The notes under the pieces were generated by a model. It made no database searches, was not told the origin of the DNA, and saw only the letters and a list, made by a program, of their open reading frames with translations. From Duganella sp. 1411 (GTDB lineage: Bacteria; Pseudomonadota; Gammaproteobacteria; Burkholderiales; Burkholderiaceae_D): DNA of 64,000 nucleotides. This document shows positions 7,942 to 17,184 of this stretch, piece after piece (the stretch's first letter is position 1; each line of letters opens with the position of its first letter). The stretch is from NCBI RefSeq assembly GCF_017833525.1, contig NZ_JAFICD010000001.1, positions 1,302,001-1,366,000 of the forward strand, in the 5' to 3' direction. A program made the position numbers and the translations under genes.

Positions 7942-8420
7942 TCATTCCCGCTCGAGCGATCTACAGCGCCAACCCGCAACCGAGTTCATCAAGAAGACCG
8001 AATACGACATCCCGATACGCCTCGACGGGCCTTGGGGCTTGGGAAACAGAGATATCGTCGATTTCACGCGGTCGCCAAACAACATCACCACCATCGACTG
8101 ATTGTCGCGCACCGACATCCAACACAGACCTTGCACCTCTGGCAGGCTTTGCCAAATCGTCAGTGCCCGGCGCCGAGTTGCCGGATAGGCCGATGCAGCA
8201 GAATCTCCGCGATGGCGCCTCTGGGTTGACTGACCGCGTACATCGTCGGGATGACCGAGTTAGTTGCCGGGTCAAACAAAGGACTAAACCGCGCGTTGCC
8301 CTTCCCGCTGTCGTTAAATACCGTAGGACCAAACCGCCCGGTGGATACATCAAAGCTGTGCACTCGATACCAAGTCCCCGCCGGCCTGTTCAGTGTCCGG
8401 TAAGGCAACGAATCAGCCAT
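7942..8420 (-). pseudogene. RES-domain toxin, disrupted by deletion and frameshift
   Basis: The ATG at 8420 overlaps the antitoxin stop by 8 bases, as expected for a toxin-antitoxin pair. The N-terminal part (RVHSFDVSTGRFGPTVFNDSGKGNARFSPL, then IPTMYAV and AIAEILLH) is typical of RES toxins, which degrade NAD+. The frame stops at 8160. The C-terminal part (WQSLPEVQGLCWMSVRDN, MLFGDRV) continues in another frame to 7942. About 50-60 residues usually found between these blocks are missing, so the gene has lost a segment as well as its frame. The toxin is probably inactive. Confidence 0.75.
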
Positions 8421-9048
8421 GAACCGGTCCTGCGATGTGTTCCCGCGCGGCCAGGACGACGGCAGTTGGATCGGCCTCCAGCACCTCACGGGGACGACGG
8501 CCATTCAACGCCACACTGGACGACTCAAACCAACTGGCTACCCGCAAAGGGCTCGCCTTGCCAAATAGCTGAAGCACGTCACGTATTGCAGGATATGGAT
8601 TCCCCAATGGATCAAAAGCGTAACGTGGATAACGCTTTTTTCCGCCGTGTTCGATCGCAAATACCTTTCCCTCACTCAGCAGTCGATTGGCTCGAGCATG
8701 GGAGTTAATACGTTTGCCGCTCCCGGGCACCAGCGCATCCACCTCGGTGGAGGTCAGCCATTCGGTCCCGTTCAATATAGCAGTCGCCGCACGCTGTCGC
8801 AGTCGCTCTTGCACTGGATCATAGGGGCGGATCGGCGTCCGCTCCACGATTTGAGCCACGGAAGAAGTCAACTGGCGCGCAAGCGTTTCGCCCTCGCGAA
8901 TTAGAGTCAGCACTTTTTGAAGTTCCTCGAAAGCGTGCCGCTCTTGAATCTCCGCCCTGCCTACCCGAAGCGCGCCAGCAACGGCTGAAACTCTCGCGTT
9001 GCCAGAATAAAACCGCTTGAAACGCGACGTAGCGATTAATTTACTCAT
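8413..9048 (-). CDS. Xre/MbcA/ParS-type (DUF2384) antitoxin
   Basis: This 211-residue protein has a C-terminal DUF2384-type segment (LQLFGKASPLRVASWFESSSVALNGRRPREVLEADPTAVVLAARE) and an unusual N-terminal half with a helical region (EELQKVLTLIREGETLARQL) instead of a short helix-turn-helix. It overlaps a RES toxin gene by 8 bases, the standard partner of this family. The antitoxin is intact while the toxin is broken, a common stage in decay because the toxin is no longer a threat. A palindrome upstream (9077-9111) is a candidate autoregulatory operator. The length is greater than most ParS-type antitoxins, about 130-170 residues. Confidence 0.75.
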   Translation of the reverse strand: MSKLIATSRFKRFYSGNARVSAVAGALRVGRAEIQERHAFEELQKVLTLIREGETLARQLTSSVAQIVERTPIRPYDPVQERLRQRAATAILNGTEWLTSTEVDALVPGSGKRINSHARANRLLSEGKVFAIEHGGKKRYPRYAFDPLGNPYPAIRDVLQLFGKASPLRVASWFESSSVALNGRRPREVLEADPTAVVLAAREHIAGPVHG

Positions 9049-9076
9049 GATGTCGCCCCCTGCTGCGAAATGAGAT

Positions 9077-9111
9077 ACGTGAGAAATTCTACCACATCGC
9101 GAATCTCACGA
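9077..9111. promoter_or_regulatory. Palindrome upstream of the Xre/ParS antitoxin
   Basis: ACGTGAGAAATTC is opposed by GAATCTCACGAACGT with minor mismatches, centred 45 bases before the antitoxin start. A partial direct repeat (TGAGATACGTGAGA) lies at its left edge. Antitoxins of this class bind such operators; binding is inferred. Confidence 0.45.
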
Positions 9112-9313
9112 ACGTACATTGGCCCCCAGCACATCCACACCCGGCCTCGCGCCAGGCCGCCTCCATAAAACACTCAACGCCACTTATTATTTTTCTCAGC
9201 CAGTCGGTAATTTATTGACGCTCAGCAACTATGCAACATAGACTACATTTCCGTTTTGCATATTGCCTCACCCCGACCGGCCGCGCCGCATCGGGACTTC
9301 TGGAGAGTGATCG

Positions 9314-11770
9314 ATGAACAACCGAAATCCCCTGGCACATCACCGAACAACCAAACTTGCCGCCGCGCTCTTCCTGTTGAGCTCGGCCGTGCTCCCGGCC
9401 TGTGGCAACGCCGCCGAAGCCCGTACCTTCACCCACCCCGGCACGCCGCTGACCGTCTCGGACCTCAATACGCTCAAGACCTATGTCGACCAGGGCAGGC
9501 AGCCATGGAAATCCGGCTACGACCAGTTGGCCAACGATGGCAAGGCCAAGCTCACCTACGTCATGGCGGGGCCGTATGCGACGGTGGGCCGAGCCCCCAA
9601 CGTCAACCTCTGGGCATGGCGCAACGACATGGTCGCGATCTGGAATCTGTCGCGGATGTGGCATTTCACCGGCAATGCCGAATACGCGAAGAAGGCACGC
9701 ACCATCCTCAGGGAATGGGCCACCACCCAGGTCGAGTTCACGGGCCGCGAGTCGATGCTCGACCTGGGCGACTACGCCTACATGTTCGTGGGCGGCGCCG
9801 ACATCCTGCGCGGCACCTGGTCCGGCTGGACCGCAGACGACACGGCCGTGGTGAAGAAGTACTTCAAGGATGTGCTGATGCCGGCGTCGAACCCCTATGG
9901 CGAAAACCAGTTCGGGGCCGCCAACAAGGGCGCGCTGGCGCTCGTCGCGCTGGGGTTGATGGCCATCTTCAACGACGACGCGGAGGCGTTGGACAAGGTC
10001 GTGTACCAGACCCGCACGCTGGCCCACATCGGATTGCGCAGTTCCAACGACATCGGCATGCTGGGCGACTCCCTGCGCGACCAGGGGCACGCCCACGGGC
10101 AGCTCAAGTCGCTGTCCATGCTTGCCGAGGCACTGTGGAAGCAAGGCATCGACGTCTATTCCGATTTTGACGACCGCCTGCTGGCGGCGGGCGAGTATTT
10201 CGCCAGGGTGAACGAGCTCGCGCCCACGCCCTTCCTTCCGTTTGGCACGACCGACGCCTACTACACCGCCGACAACACCAATCGCGGCTGGGGCGGCGGC
10301 AACATCACGCTCAATCAGATTTATGGCGCCTACGCCCTGCGCAAGGGCATGCAGGCGCCGTTTATCGCTCAACGGCGCGGCTGGATGCCGGTCGACAGCG
10401 GCAGCTTCATGTTCCTGACCGACGCCGCTTCCGCAACCACCGCGCCGGCACCCGCGCCGCAGCTGCCCATTCCCTCGACCACCTCGGTCACCTCGGGATT
10501 GAGCAGTATTGAAATCGGCGGCGCCACCCCGGCCGGCTCGGCCACCTACGCCGACGGCAAATGGAGCGTGTCGGGCGCGGGCGCCGAGATCTGGGGCGCG
10601 AACGACAGCTGCCACTTCAGCTACAAGGCCATCACCGGCGACGGCGCCATCATCGCGAAAGTCGACGCGGTCCAGAACACCAGCCTGTCCGCGAAGGCCG
10701 GCGTGATGATGCGCACCAGCCTGGATCAAGGCGCTCCGCGCGCGTGGATGGCCATCACCAACCGGCTCCAGGCCGAACAGAATATCCAAAACCTCGCCGT
10801 GTACGGCGGCAACAACTACGGCAACAAGGCCCTCGCCATCGCCAACACCGCGCCCTCGTACTGGTTGAAGCTCGAGCGCATCGGCAACGTCATCACCGGC
10901 TACCTTTCCCCCGACGGCACCAACTGGGCCGCCACGGACGTCGGCCGTCTCAACGGCCCGCTGCCCGAGACGATCTATGTCGGGCTGATGGTGTCGTCGG
11001 TTGCCAACGGCACGCTGAATCGCTCCAGCTTCAGCAACGTCCAGATCACCGGCGGCGACGGCGGCGCGCCGAGCGTCATCCCCGCCGCGCCGGCCGCGCT
11101 GCTGGCCGCCCCGGGCGATGACGCCGTCCCGCTGCGCTGGCAGCAATCCTTCGGCGCCACCAGCTACACGGTCATGCGCGCCACCTCCAAAGGCGGCCCG
11201 TACTCGACCATCGCGATGGACGTCGCCGGCGGCAGCTACACGGACACGTCGGTGACCAACGGCGCGACATACTACTACACCGTCGCGGCGGCCAACTCCG
11301 CCGGCACGGGCGCCAGCTCCCCCGAGGACAGCGCCACGCCGGTACGGCCGATGGTCAACGTCGCCGCGGGCGGCAGCGCCCTCGACAGTGCGAACAACCC
11401 GGCCAACGCCAGCCGCGCTTTCGACCAGAACTCGGCGACGCAATGGTTCTACACGGGCGTGACGGGCTGGCTGAGGTATGACCTCGGCCACACCGAGACG
11501 GTGCGGCGCTACACGGTCATCAGCTCCGGCGATCAGGTCCCGCGCGATCCGAAGGATTGGCAGTTCCAGGGATCGAACGACGGCGCCGCCTGGACCACGC
11601 TCGACACGCAAAGCGATCAGGCGTTCAGCCGGCGGCTTGAGCTGAAAGGTTACACGGTCGCAAGTCCGGCCGCCTATCGCTACTACCGGCTTAACATCAC
11701 AGCCAATAACGGCGATGCCACCTTTACGGATCTCGCCGAGTTCGGACTGTTCGCTGACAAGCCGCGGTAA
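9314..11770 (+). CDS. Secreted alginate-lyase-family enzyme with accessory domains
   Basis: This is an 818-residue modular secreted protein. After a signal peptide (to about residue 36, ending GNAAEA) comes an alginate_lyase-type alpha/alpha toroid domain (about 45-370; [54 protein letters not shown]). A Pro/Ala linker leads to a DUF1349/laminin-G-like domain (about 395-575), a fibronectin type III domain (about 580-665) and a C-terminal F5/8-type discoidin domain (about 670-815; [13 protein letters not shown]). The accessory domains probably bind polysaccharide. The exact uronate substrate is not predictable. It stands alone, upstream of a palindromic repeat, with no transporter beside it. 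Confidence 0.82.
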   Translation: MNNRNPLAHHRTTKLAAALFLLSSAVLPACGNAAEARTFTHPGTPLTVSDLNTLKTYVDQGRQPWKSGYDQLANDGKAKLTYVMAGPYATVGRAPNVNLWAWRNDMVAIWNLSRMWHFTGNAEYAKKARTILREWATTQVEFTGRESMLDLGDYAYMFVGGADILRGTWSGWTADDTAVVKKYFKDVLMPASNPYGENQFGAANKGALALVALGLMAIFNDDAEALDKVVYQTRTLAHIGLRSSNDIGMLGDSLRDQGHAHGQLKSLSMLAEALWKQGIDVYSDFDDRLLAAGEYFARVNELAPTPFLPFGTTDAYYTADNTNRGWGGGNITLNQIYGAYALRKGMQAPFIAQRRGWMPVDSGSFMFLTDAASATTAPAPAPQLPIPSTTSVTSGLSSIEIGGATPAGSATYADGKWSVSGAGAEIWGANDSCHFSYKAITGDGAIIAKVDAVQNTSLSAKAGVMMRTSLDQGAPRAWMAITNRLQAEQNIQNLAVYGGNNYGNKALAIANTAPSYWLKLERIGNVITGYLSPDGTNWAATDVGRLNGPLPETIYVGLMVSSVANGTLNRSSFSNVQITGGDGGAPSVIPAAPAALLAAPGDDAVPLRWQQSFGATSYTVMRATSKGGPYSTIAMDVAGGSYTDTSVTNGATYYYTVAAANSAGTGASSPEDSATPVRPMVNVAAGGSALDSANNPANASRAFDQNSATQWFYTGVTGWLRYDLGHTETVRRYTVISSGDQVPRDPKDWQFQGSNDGAAWTTLDTQSDQAFSRRLELKGYTVASPAAYRYYRLNITANNGDATFTDLAEFGLFADKPR

Positions 11771-11790
11771 CTGCGGGCCTGTCGTTTTCC

Positions 11791-11875
11791 GTAGGGCGGA
11801 TTAGGTGGGACGCCGTAATCCGCCATGAGCCGTCGACGGCGCTTGGCGGATTACGCTGCGCTAATCCGCCCTACG
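11791..11875. repeat. Palindromic GTAGGGCGGATTA repeat
   Basis: GTAGGGCGGATTAG at the left end is mirrored by CTAATCCGCCCTACG at the right, and the interior contains two further GGCGGATTA/TAATCCGCC copies. The 85-base element can fold into a long hairpin between convergent genes. Repeats of this type occur in many proteobacterial genomes and may act as bidirectional terminators. Copy number elsewhere cannot be seen here. Confidence 0.7.
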
Positions 11876-11951
11876 TGATTCCGATGTCCGCTTGCCTTGG
11901 CGGCCTTCGGGTCAATCGCGCACTTTCATATTCCAGTCGGGTTGAGGCGGC

Positions 11952-12737
11952 TTACTCGCTATAGAGCTGGGATCTGCCGCCGTCGATCAGGATGTCGGCG
12001 GCGTTGATGAAGCGGGCCTCGTCGCTGGCGAGGAACAGCGCCGTGTAGGCCACCTCCAGCGGCTCGCCGATGCGCCGCACCGGCAGCAGGTTCACCTGGC
12101 GCGCGCGCTCGGCGGCAGGGTCCGGACACGATGCCAACCACGCCTCGGCGCTTTCGGTCAGGATCAGTCCCGGCGAGATGGAGTTGACGCGGATGCCGCG
12201 CGCCGCGTACTCGATGCCGAGCGACTTGGTCAGCCCGATCAGCGCGTGCTTGGCGACCGGATACGGAAAGCATCCCGGAATGATCTTGTGGCCGTGGACC
12301 GAGGCGATATTGACGATGTTGCCGTAGCCGCGTTCGAGCATCGACGGCAGCGCGGCGCGGATCACGTTCCACGCGCCTTCGAGATCGACCGCGAAGCAGC
12401 GCGCCCAGTCCTCGCCCGTCATCGCTAGCGGATCGGTGAAGACGTTGACGCCGGCGTTGTTGACGAGCGCGTCGATGCGCCCGTAGCGGGCCAGGATCGC
12501 CGCCACCATCGCCTCCACCTCGCCGCGCCGGGAGATGTCGGCGCGCAGGTACAGCGCCCGTCCGGCGGCCACCTCGCCCGCCAGCGCGTCCATGACGGCG
12601 GCCGCGTCGGCGTCGTCGCGGTGGCTATTGAGCACCACCGTGGCGCCCTCGGCCAAAAACAGCATGGCCACCGCCTTGCCGATGCCTAAGGTCGAGCCGG
12701 TCACCAGCACCACTTTGTCCTTCAGCCTGTCCACCAT
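11952..12737 (-). CDS. Short-chain dehydrogenase/reductase
   Basis: The 261-residue protein is a classical SDR: the cofactor motif VTGSTLGIGKA, the structural NNAG motif, a catalytic Ser in NIASVHG, the YPVAKHA (YxxxK) motif, and a C-terminal FINAADILIDGG typical of this family. The ATG at 12737 was preferred over one 24 bases upstream because AAGGAG (12750-12745) sits 7 bases before it. The substrate is unknown; sugar dehydrogenases and beta-ketoacyl reductases are both possible. It stands alone with no clear operon partner. Confidence 0.88.
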   Translation of the reverse strand: MVDRLKDKVVLVTGSTLGIGKAVAMLFLAEGATVVLNSHRDDADAAAVMDALAGEVAAGRALYLRADISRRGEVEAMVAAILARYGRIDALVNNAGVNVFTDPLAMTGEDWARCFAVDLEGAWNVIRAALPSMLERGYGNIVNIASVHGHKIIPGCFPYPVAKHALIGLTKSLGIEYAARGIRVNSISPGLILTESAEAWLASCPDPAAERARQVNLLPVRRIGEPLEVAYTALFLASDEARFINAADILIDGGRSQLYSE

Positions 12738-12949
12738 CGCACCGCTCCTTGACCGAACCACGCCATAAAATAAGGTATTGCGCCGGCGGTGCGCACCAGG
12801 GACGCGTCCGAGCCGGCATCCATCATCGTAATGGACTTGGCGGACAGCAGGGTATGCAGAAAGACAACGCTGCTATGCCCGATTTGTATGCTTCAGGCTG
12901 AAGTTGCCACCTGCGCGGCCCGGAACCACACAAGTGTCGATCCGCCGCG

Positions 12950-13840
12950 TCACGGCAGCAATTGGCCCGCGGCGGACACCGCCGCTTCGCCGCCGATGCG
13001 TACGCTCAGCGTTCCCGCCTCGCCACGCTCCCACGACGCCTGGACTTCGCCATCGCGGCCGATCTCGATGCCCTGCTCCGCCACGTAGCCGCCGGTCATT
13101 TCGCCGGGATGCTTGTGGCGCGCGATAAACGCCGCCACCGACCCGTTGCCGGAGCCGCAGACCGGATCCTCCGGCACGCCCTCGCCAGGGGCGAAGGTGC
13201 GCACCCGGAGGCGCGCCGGGCCGGCATCGCCGCGTTCGACAAACACGGTCACGCCGACCGCCCCCGCCTTTTTGCACACGCGCGCGATCAGGCCCTGGTC
13301 GGGATTGAGGGCCGATATCGCCGCGAACCGCGACAACTCGACAATCAACCATGGCACGCCGGTCGACACAACTTCGAAGGGAAGCGGCGCCAGGTCGGCT
13401 GCGTCGCATCCCAGCATCTCGGCCACCACGGCGCGCGCCAGGCCGGCGTCCCGATACGACGGCGCCGCCTGCGTCATGGTCAGCAGCTTGCCGCGTGGCG
13501 TGGGCGTCACCGCCACCGGCACGATGCCGATGCCGCACTCCTGCCGCAGCAGCGTGGCGTCGGCCTTGTCCGGATAGCGCGCCAGCACCGCATGGGCCGC
13601 GGCGACCGTCGGGTGGCCGGCGAACGGCAACTCGCTCATCGGCGTGAAGATGCGCACGCGGTAGTCGGCGGCGGCGCTGGTCGGCTTCAGGAGGAACACG
13701 GTCTCGGACAAGTTCATCTCGCGCGCGATTTTTTGCATGATTTCAGCGGGCAGATCGTCGGCGTCGAACACGACGGCGGCCGGATTGCCGTATAGCGGGC
13801 GCGTGGTGAAGGCATCTACCTGAACAAAATCGAATGGCAT
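12950..13840 (-). CDS. PhzF-family isomerase
   Basis: The 296-residue protein starts MPFDFVQVDAFTTRPLYGNPAAVV and contains the family hallmarks NLSETVFL (with the catalytic Glu), RIFTPMSELPFAGHPTVAAA and FAPGEGVPEDPVCGSGNGSVAAF. PhzF proteins are dimeric diaminopimelate-epimerase-like enzymes; only PhzF itself has a known role in phenazine synthesis. No other phenazine gene is in the window, so a different small-molecule role is likely. It is transcribed divergently from a MocR regulator, and the 101-base space between them holds a strong palindrome, so it is probably the regulator's target. Confidence 0.9.
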   Translation of the reverse strand: MPFDFVQVDAFTTRPLYGNPAAVVFDADDLPAEIMQKIAREMNLSETVFLLKPTSAAADYRVRIFTPMSELPFAGHPTVAAAHAVLARYPDKADATLLRQECGIGIVPVAVTPTPRGKLLTMTQAAPSYRDAGLARAVVAEMLGCDAADLAPLPFEVVSTGVPWLIVELSRFAAISALNPDQGLIARVCKKAGAVGVTVFVERGDAGPARLRVRTFAPGEGVPEDPVCGSGNGSVAAFIARHKHPGEMTGGYVAEQGIEIGRDGEVQASWERGEAGTLSVRIGGEAAVSAAGQLLP

Positions 13841-13880
13841 GGCGAACTCCGTTGAGGGGGTAAAATGCCATCATAGAAGT

Positions 13881-13914
13881 TGAGACACTTCGCGTAAACA
13901 TATAAAGTGTCTCA
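13881..13914. promoter_or_regulatory. Inverted repeat between phzF-like gene and MocR gene
   Basis: TGAGACACTT (13881-13890) and AAGTGTCTCA (13905-13914) form a perfect 10-base inverted repeat with a 14-base spacer. A partial third copy (TGACACT, 13914-13920) follows. Its place in the divergent promoter region makes it the likely MocR operator. Confidence 0.7.
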
Positions 13915-13941
13915 TGACACTATTTCTGAGGAAACCCGATC

Positions 13942-15285
13942 ATGCGCCTGGCCTCGCCCTGGACGCCGCACCTGATGCCGATCGCGGCACCGCCGTCCGA
14001 ACGCCTGGTGGCCGCGCTGGCCCACGATATTCTCGAAGGCAAGCTTGAGAGCGGAGACCGCTTGCCCCCGCACCGCGACCTGGCCGACACGCTCGCCATC
14101 GGCGTGGGCACGGTGACCAAGGCCTTCGCCATGCTCGAGCGCCGTGGCCTGGTGCGCTCGGTGAAGGGGCGCGGCACCTTCGTGGCGCTGGTTCAAACAC
14201 GCAAAGGCGTACAGATCGACCTGTCGCGCAACGCGCCGCCGGCCGTGATGACGGAGCGCCTGCTGGCGCGCACGCTGGCGTCTGTGGCCAGGAACATCGA
14301 TTCCGGATTGTTCAACGACTATCCGCCGATCGCCGGCCACGAGGAACATCGCCGGCTGGTTGCGCGCTGGTTCGCCAGCGTGGGCATGGAGGCGGACCCG
14401 CGCCATCTCGTGCTCACCTGCGGCGCCCACCACGCGGTGGCCCTGGCCTTGAACGCCTGCCTCGGCCCCCATGGCACGCTGTTCACCGAGGCGCATACCT
14501 ATCCGGGAATAATCACCCTCGCCCGCCACCACGCGCTGCCGCTGGTCGGCGTGGCGATGGACGAACAGGGCATGGTTCCGGACGCGTTGAAGCACGCGCT
14601 CGGGCGGGCGGCGGCCGGCCCGCGCGCGCTGTACGTCACGCCCACTATGCAGAATCCAACCACCGCCACCATGGGCCTGGCGCGCCGGGAAGCGATCGTC
14701 GCACTGTGCCGCGTGCATGACGTCTGGATCATCGAGGACGACGTCTACAGCCAGAGCGCCGTCCCCGACCTGCTGCCGCTGGCGATGCTGGCGCCGGAAC
14801 GCACGTTCTACGCGAATAGCCTGTCCAAGACCCTCAATCCGACATTGCGCATCGGCGGCCTGGTGCCGCCGCCGGCGATGTACGCGCGCGTCATCGACGC
14901 GCTGCACACCTCGGCCATCATGGTATCGCCGCTAAGTTGCGCCTTCATGGCGCAGTGGCTGATGGACGGGACGGCGGACGCGGTGCGCCAGGCGATCCGC
15001 GCCGAATCCGTCAGCCGCGTGAACCTAGCGCGCCAGTTGCTGACCGGGCTGGCGTCGCAAGACACCGCCGGCTACCACGTCTGGTTGCCGATGCCCGCGC
15101 TGCAGGCGCAGCGTATCGCGACCGCCGCGCAAGCCATCGGCGTGACCGTCACCCCGCCGGCCTCGACCGCCACCGACGACAGCGCCACCGACAGCGGCCT
15201 GCGGCTGTGCCTGGGCACGCCCGGCATGGCGGAACTGGGCGCCGCGCTGGCCGCGATCGAGCGACTGCGGAGAGAGGCATCATGA
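13942..15285 (+). CDS. MocR/PdxR-type regulator (GntR HTH fused to aminotransferase)
   Basis: The 447-residue protein has an N-terminal GntR winged helix (about 18-88; GKLESGDRLPPHRDLADTLAIGVGTVTKAF and SVKGRGTFV) and a C-terminal fold-type I aminotransferase domain (about 100-440). The PLP lysine is expected in FYANSLSKTLNPTLRIG, and the Asp/Tyr motif lies in VWIIEDDVYS. MocR proteins sense PLP-linked ligands and regulate adjacent divergent genes, here the PhzF-like enzyme. The intergenic inverted repeat is its likely operator. The ligand is unknown. Confidence 0.9.
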   Translation: MRLASPWTPHLMPIAAPPSERLVAALAHDILEGKLESGDRLPPHRDLADTLAIGVGTVTKAFAMLERRGLVRSVKGRGTFVALVQTRKGVQIDLSRNAPPAVMTERLLARTLASVARNIDSGLFNDYPPIAGHEEHRRLVARWFASVGMEADPRHLVLTCGAHHAVALALNACLGPHGTLFTEAHTYPGIITLARHHALPLVGVAMDEQGMVPDALKHALGRAAAGPRALYVTPTMQNPTTATMGLARREAIVALCRVHDVWIIEDDVYSQSAVPDLLPLAMLAPERTFYANSLSKTLNPTLRIGGLVPPPAMYARVIDALHTSAIMVSPLSCAFMAQWLMDGTADAVRQAIRAESVSRVNLARQLLTGLASQDTAGYHVWLPMPALQAQRIATAAQAIGVTVTPPASTATDDSATDSGLRLCLGTPGMAELGAALAAIERLRREAS

Positions 15286-15306
15286 CCGCCGTCGGCCACC
15301 CGATCG

Positions 15307-15594
15307 TCAACGCGCGATCGCCGGCACCAAGCGGCCGCGCCATGCCAGGTGCGTGGTGCCCAGCATCAGCCCGCCGATGACCAGGCTGGCGCCGGCCAGC
15401 GTGAGCGGCGCCAGCACCGCCGTCAACCGGCCCGGCATGCGTTCATGCAGGCGCAGCGTCAGGTTGGCCAGCGCCGCCACGCCAAAGCTGAAGGACCAGT
15501 ACGACGGGGCGAAAGGCTGCTGCCGTATCCATGGCAACAACCGCAGCGCAAGCGCGCTCTGGTACAAGCCATAGCCCAACAACATCTGCACAAA
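15307..15594 (-). pseudogene. TehA/SLAC1-type transporter, C-terminal remnant
   Basis: About 95 residues match the last part of tellurite-resistance/dicarboxylate (TDT) transporters: LLGYGLYQSALALRLLPWIRQQPFAPSYWSFSFGVAALANLTLRL, then two hydrophobic helices. The remaining two thirds of such a protein (normally about 320 residues) is absent. It is joined in frame to a metallo-hydrolase remnant (about 15595), so the upstream boundary is a deletion junction. A small membrane peptide could be made but is unlikely to transport anything. Confidence 0.65.
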
Positions 15595-15777
15595 GAAATC
15601 GGAATACGACTGCTGGTCGGCCCGCGCCTGCGCCATGCTGGTCTTGCTCAGCCAGTACCGCGCATCGCGCTGGTCGGCGTACACAACGGCATTGGGGAAG
15701 ACGCGGGTGCCCGCGCCCAGCCCGCCGATGTGGTCCGGATGCATGTGCGTGATATAGATTTCATCGACTTGCGCGGG
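15595..15777 (-). pseudogene. Metallo-beta-lactamase-fold hydrolase remnant
   Basis: The segment encodes VDEIYITHMHPDHIGGLGAG followed by FPNAVVYADQRDARYWLSK, the metal-binding HxHxDH loop and following strand of MBL-fold hydrolases. Both the N-terminal part and the rest of the catalytic domain are missing. It is read in the same frame as the glutathione reductase fragment on one side (after a stop at 15778) and the TehA fragment on the other. The piece cannot form an MBL domain. Confidence 0.65.
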
Positions 15778-16128
15778 CTAATAGAGGGCGAAGCCGGCGA
15801 TTACGTCGATCTTGTTACGCTCGAGCTGGCCCTCATACGAGCCATGGATGCGGCCGATGTAGGCGTCGCGATTGCGCACCAGCGTGGCCCGGTCGAACAC
15901 CGGCGGCGCGGCCGCAAAGCCGTAATCCGGGCCGTATCGGCGCATCGCTTCGGCGATGTGGGCGGCGTTCCACATGACCTTTCTGGGCACGCAGCCAACC
16001 TTGACGCAGGTGCCGCCGATGGCTCCGGCTTCGATCACCGCGCATTTCTTCCCGTGCAGGGCGGCGCGGTTGACCGAGGCGATGCCGCCGCTGCCGGCGC
16101 CGATCGCGATATAGTCGTCATGCTTCAT
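15778..16128 (-). pseudogene. gorA: Glutathione reductase, N-terminal fragment
   Basis: The ATG at 16128 overlaps the stop of the alcohol dehydrogenase (ATGA). The 116 residues encode the FAD-binding start (YIAIGAGSGGIASVNRAA), the redox-active disulfide motif GGTCVKVGCVPRKVMW and the next helices to NRDAYIGRIHGSYEGQLERNKIDVIAG. The frame then stops (TAG at 15780-15778) after about a quarter of the normal 450 residues. The NAD(P)H and dimerisation domains are absent. The remnant keeps its operon position, so it was once the last gene of the LysR-linked redox operon. Confidence 0.8.
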
Positions 16129-17150
16129 CTCGTGCCCATGGTCAGCACCATGCGAAACTTGACGTCGCCGGACTTCATGCGCTGATAGGCTTCGGTCGCC
16201 TGTTCCAGCGGCATGGTTTCGATACGGGGGCGCACGCCGGCCAGCACGCTGAAACCGAGCGTCTTCTCGTTGTCGTAGGGTGTGCCGGTGATCGAGCCGA
16301 GCACGCCGCGTTCGCCCACCACCAGCCGCCCGGACGACACCAGCAGCGGATCCTTGTCCGCGCCCAGCATGACCAGCCGCCCGGTGGGCGCCAGACCGTC
16401 GATCAGGGCCGTCACAGCGGCGGCGTTGGAGACGGTGGTCACCACCGCTTGCGCGCCCCCATGGGCTTGCAGCACGGCGGCGGCGTCCTCGAGCCGGCTG
16501 TCGATGTAGACGTGCGCGCCCAGATCGAGCGCGTCCTGCGCGATGTCGCTGCCACGGCCGATCGCCACGACCTTGAAGCCCATGCGGCGCGCATACTGCA
16601 GGGCCATGTGCCCCAGCCCGCCGATGCCCAGGATGGCGACGGTGTCGCCCGCCTGCGCCCCGCTCTTCTTGAGCGCGTTGAAGGTGGCGATGCCGGCGCA
16701 CAGGATCGGCGCGGCCTCCTCCGCGTCCAGCTGCTCGGGAATGGAGACCAGGCCGGTGGCGCGCGCCAGCATCATCTCGGCATAACCGCCATCGCGGCTG
16801 GCGCCGACGAACGGCTGGTTCTGGCACAGCTGGAAACGGCCCTGGCGGCACTGCGGACATTCGTTGCAATGCCCGCCCAGGCGGCCGACGCCGACCCGCT
16901 GGCCGACCTTCCAGATGCCCGGCGTGTGCTCGCCCAGCGCGACGATGCGCCCGACCACCTCATGGCCCGGCACGCGCGGCGGTTGCAGCGCCGGATCCGC
17001 CGCTTCGATGTCGCCGATGTCGGCGCCGCAGATGCCGCAGGCCTGGACCGCGATCAGGACTTCGCCGATCCCCGGCGCCGGCGTCGGCCGCTCGACCAGT
17101 TCCAGCACGCCGGGACGACTAACTTGCATCGCACGATAAGCTTGTTTCAT
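16125..17150 (-). CDS. Zinc-dependent alcohol dehydrogenase
   Basis: The 341-residue protein is a medium-chain zinc alcohol dehydrogenase. Catalytic-zinc residues lie in ACGICGADIGD and PGHEVVGRI, the structural-zinc cysteines in CNECPQCRQGRFQLC, and the coenzyme loop in VAILGIGGLGHMALQYA. The ATG at 17150 was chosen because AAGGAG (17164-17159) lies 8 bases before it; earlier GTG/ATG codons overlap or crowd that site. It belongs to a minus-strand operon with two oxidoreductases, a cupin and an AhpD-like protein. Aldehyde or alcohol detoxification is likely, substrate unknown. Confidence 0.9.
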   Translation of the reverse strand: MKQAYRAMQVSRPGVLELVERPTPAPGIGEVLIAVQACGICGADIGDIEAADPALQPPRVPGHEVVGRIVALGEHTPGIWKVGQRVGVGRLGGHCNECPQCRQGRFQLCQNQPFVGASRDGGYAEMMLARATGLVSIPEQLDAEEAAPILCAGIATFNALKKSGAQAGDTVAILGIGGLGHMALQYARRMGFKVVAIGRGSDIAQDALDLGAHVYIDSRLEDAAAVLQAHGGAQAVVTTVSNAAAVTALIDGLAPTGRLVMLGADKDPLLVSSGRLVVGERGVLGSITGTPYDNEKTLGFSVLAGVRPRIETMPLEQATEAYQRMKSGDVKFRMVLTMGTR

Positions 17151-17184
17151 CTTCATCACTCCTTCAAGTCGTTAAAAAACACAA

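Noticed and set aside
9212..11611. A 799-codon open frame opposite the alginate-lyase-like gene.
   Set aside because: Its translation is low-complexity (Arg/Gly/Val/Ala-rich) with no domains, and the plus-strand frame encodes clear signal, lyase, FnIII and discoidin segments. Long antisense frames are expected at this GC content.
12950..13840. PhzF-like gene as evidence of phenazine biosynthesis.
   Set aside because: No other phz gene is in the window, and the PhzF family is mostly unrelated to phenazines.
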